Of a stretch of DNA of 6,311 bases, positions 5,270 to 6,311 are shown piece by piece (within the stretch, counting starts at the first letter, position 1; each line of letters opens with the position of its first letter). The notes under the pieces were generated by a model. That model saw only the letters and a program-made list of their open reading frames with translations. It had not been told where the DNA came from and did not search any database. Location: assembly GCA_014859755.1 (NCBI GenBank), contig JACUTO010000086.1:1-6311 (forward strand). The letters run 5' to 3'. This stretch comes from Candidatus Bathyarchaeota archaeon. GTDB taxonomy: Archaea > Thermoproteota > Bathyarchaeia > Bathyarchaeales > Bathyarchaeaceae. The translations under genes and the position numbers were made by a program.

Positions 5270-5596
5270 ATGACAGAATATCTGGTTCTACTGAAACTCA
5301 ATCCAGAGAAAATAGTCAAAACGATAGGCGCTTTGAGGCACCTTCCTGAGAAGCCCAGCCCAGGGGTAAACCTACAATACTTAATGAACATCTTCGGAAC
5401 ATGGGACGTAGCCATGTGGTTCAACGCTGAAAACTCTGATAAAGCCGCGGACTTCGTACAGAAAAAAATAGGTGAGATTTCTGGTGTCGTCGATGCGTAC
5501 ACGGTGCCTACCTTCCCTAACAGAAAACTTCAGCAAGAGCAAGAAGTAGCTCCAAAGATCAAAGCCGCTGAAAAGAACGAGGCTTCAGAAGAGTAA
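5270..5596 (+). CDS. Stand-alone Lrp/AsnC-type effector-binding (RAM) domain protein
   Basis: 108 residues. Residues 3-82 match the alpha-beta RAM/AsnC_trans_reg fold. The first strand is EYLVLLKL, then comes the central GTWDVAMWF (43-51), where Lrp proteins have G-x-D before strand 2. A helix DKAADFVQKKIGEI is followed by SGVVDAYT (71-78), the usual (P)GV-x-x-x-x-T ending. No DNA-binding HTH precedes it, so it belongs to the stand-alone RAM proteins that bind amino acids or other small effectors and may pair with full-length Lrp partners or enzymes. A polar tail of about 25 residues (KLQQEQEVAPKIKAAEKNEA) is an addition to the domain. It has its own promoter and RBS and is followed by a pyrimidine-rich terminator. 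The ligand is unknown. Confidence 0.85.
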   Translation: MTEYLVLLKLNPEKIVKTIGALRHLPEKPSPGVNLQYLMNIFGTWDVAMWFNAENSDKAADFVQKKIGEISGVVDAYTVPTFPNRKLQQEQEVAPKIKAAEKNEASEE

Positions 5597-5601
5597 TGAA
5601 A

Positions 5602-5618
5602 CTCTCCCCCTTTTCTTT
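5602..5618 (+). terminator. Pyrimidine-tract terminator of the RAM-domain gene
   Basis: CTCTCCCCCTTTTCTTT begins 5 nt after the stop codon. Its position and composition fit an archaeal T-rich terminator. There is no stem. Confidence 0.45.
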
Positions 5619-5742
5619 AAGATGTCATGACGGGTCTTAGTAGTACTACCACAAATCGAAGACATACATTGCTGTTATTTTGGACCACTTCACTCAATTC
5701 TGCTGTTGAAACAAAGCTACTTAAACTTTCGAATGTCCTTCG

Positions 5743-5765
5743 GTGTGTAACAAAACGTTACATAC
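5743..5765. repeat. Hairpin in the convergent intergenic region
   Basis: TGTAAC (5746-5751) pairs with GTTACA (5757-5762) around a 5-nt loop. The stem extends by one G-T and two further pairs to 5743/5765. It lies between convergent genes (RAM gene ending at 5596, minus-strand gene ending at 5851), and T-rich sequence follows on the plus strand. It may protect or end transcripts from either side. Confidence 0.4.
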
Positions 5766-5794
5766 AAATTTTCTTATCTTCTAGAAATCGGCTA

Positions 5795-5816
5795 AATAAT
5801 GCGCGCGCGCACTATT
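5795..5816. repeat. 22-bp near-perfect palindrome with a GCGCGCGCGC core
   Basis: AATAATGCGCG and CGCGCACTATT are inverted copies with one mismatch. The 12-bp core TGCGCGCGCGCA is perfect, and 14 bp alternate purine and pyrimidine. The GC-rich core stands out in AT-rich surroundings. Similar TGCG...CGCA palindromes occur at 3026-3039 and 3869-3878, with a partial one at 1883-1891. Confidence 0.5.
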
Positions 5817-5850
5817 CTGTTCAATGAAAATCTCATTTATCTATTCAAAA

Positions 5851-6198
5851 CTACAACAAAGCTTCTAGCATTCCCAGAGTTCTCAGGTTGTGAAGAAAGA
5901 CAGAAAAGTACATAGAGAACGCTGTGGCTAGAATGCCAACTCCAACTAAGATTGTTAGAGGACGATCCATTTCTATGCTGATTTTATACATAAGGTACAT
6001 TAGAACAACAGATATGATGAAGCCAATTGCATGTCCAGTAAGTAAACCTGTAGTTTGAATTATCACTCGAGGAAAAGGATTGGTTTCTAAGGCATGACCA
6101 TAGTTAAGAATGATACATGAATACGTCTTTTCTAAACCACTGAAAAGAATTGCCAGGAACAAGAAGATCCGTAGTAGCCATAGAGAACTTTTGTTCAT
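5851..6198 (-). CDS. Small three-TM membrane protein, DUF5658-like
   Basis: 115 residues. Hydrophobic segments lie at about 7-21, 50-71 and 80-103. Between the first two sits LNYGHALETNPFPRVII, with the E-x-N-P motif (residues 38-41) followed by Arg. This resembles the G-x-x-(x)E-x-N-P pattern of DUF5658-type archaeal membrane proteins; the assignment is from memory. No catalytic residues are evident and the function is unknown. On the minus strand CCCTT...AAGGG pairs over 5 bp with a 3-nt loop (6199-6211) and directly touches the ATG, so the start may be partly masked or the transcript may begin close to it. Two operator-like inverted repeats lie 25-95 nt upstream. It converges with the RAM gene. 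Confidence 0.7.
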   Translation of the reverse strand: MNKSSLWLLRIFLFLAILFSGLEKTYSCIILNYGHALETNPFPRVIIQTTGLLTGHAIGFIISVVLMYLMYKISIEMDRPLTILVGVGILATAFSMYFSVFLHNLRTLGMLEALL

Positions 6199-6221
6199 CC
6201 CTTCTCAAGGGACTCATAGAA

Positions 6222-6249
6222 TCAGAAAATGCAAAAGCGTTATTTCTGA
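6222..6249. promoter_or_regulatory. TCAGAAA-N14-TTTCTGA inverted repeat
   Basis: A perfect 7-bp inverted repeat with a 14-bp spacer, 24 nt upstream of the minus-strand membrane-protein start. The same word makes up the repeat at 1963-1985 upstream of the surface-protein gene, which suggests a shared regulator. Confidence 0.45.
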
Positions 6250-6257
6250 GTAGCTAA

Positions 6258-6293
6258 TATTCCAACTTTCTATATGGTTTATGCGTTGGAATA
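6258..6293. promoter_or_regulatory. Operator-like 9-bp inverted repeat around a TATA-like spacer
   Basis: TATTCCAAC (6258-6266) and GTTGGAATA (6285-6293) are perfect inverted copies. The 18-bp spacer contains CTATATGG and GTTTATG, AT-rich words that could be a core promoter on either strand. The site could control the minus-strand gene starting at 6198 or a plus-strand gene beyond the window edge. Confidence 0.5.
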
Positions 6294-6311
6294 CCTTGAC
6301 TTTAGGTTTAC

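Noticed and set aside
5627..5827. 66-codon plus-strand frame in the convergent gap
   Set aside because: It has no RBS, low-quality composition, and runs through the hairpin and the GCGCGC palindrome.
1..6311. CRISPR array, transposon ends, tRNA or rRNA genes
   Set aside because: I saw no regularly spaced repeats, no transposase-like frame, no T-loop/anticodon pattern and no rRNA-like segment.

Overview
The window looks archaeal. Several genes have strong GGAG-type ribosome binding sites, some with TTG starts. The clearest promoter is a BRE plus TATA-type element (TTTAAATTTT next to CGAAAC). Candidate terminators are pyrimidine tracts rather than bacterial hairpins. The protein set (group I ECF metal transporter, stand-alone Lrp/AsnC-type RAM domain, anchored beta-rich surface proteins, small archaeal membrane proteins) fits a TACK-type archaeon, possibly a Bathyarchaeia-like lineage. 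That lineage guess is inference from protein style. No tRNA, rRNA, CRISPR or transposon is visible.

Left part, minus strand (1-1753). A metal-uptake operon reads leftwards out of the window: cbiM, overlapping by ATGA the start of a PDGLE-domain subunit that is cut by the window edge. The ATPase and transmembrane partners (CbiO/CbiQ-like) would lie beyond position 1. Over the predicted cbiM transcription start sits a perfect 8-bp inverted repeat with a 14-bp spacer, a good candidate for a metal-responsive operator. Upstream is a two-TM protein of unknown function whose reading frame breaks near its C-terminus; the rest of the tail continues in another frame.

Middle, plus strand (2066-3845). 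Three genes probably form a cell-surface cluster: a signal-anchored beta-rich protein, a small two-TM protein with a very basic tail, and a secreted LamG/DUF1080-like beta-sandwich protein. All three can be read from TTG with an identical Shine-Dalgarno arrangement (GGAGA, then 7 bases, then ATTG). A T-rich terminator-like tract ends just before the second gene's ribosome binding site and could let the first protein be made in excess.

Right part (4003-6311). A helical protein with helix-turn-helix-like modules is preceded by a frame-broken extra copy of its first module, so its true N-terminus is uncertain. It is followed by a stand-alone RAM-domain gene with its own promoter and strong RBS. 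After a convergent intergenic region rich in palindromes, a small three-TM protein (DUF5658-like) lies on the minus strand, with two operator-like inverted repeats upstream.

The most interesting signals are the two broken frames, the uniform TTG/RBS pattern of the surface cluster, the cbiM operator, a TCAGAAA word recurring in three intergenic regions, and a recurring TGCG...CGCA palindrome.
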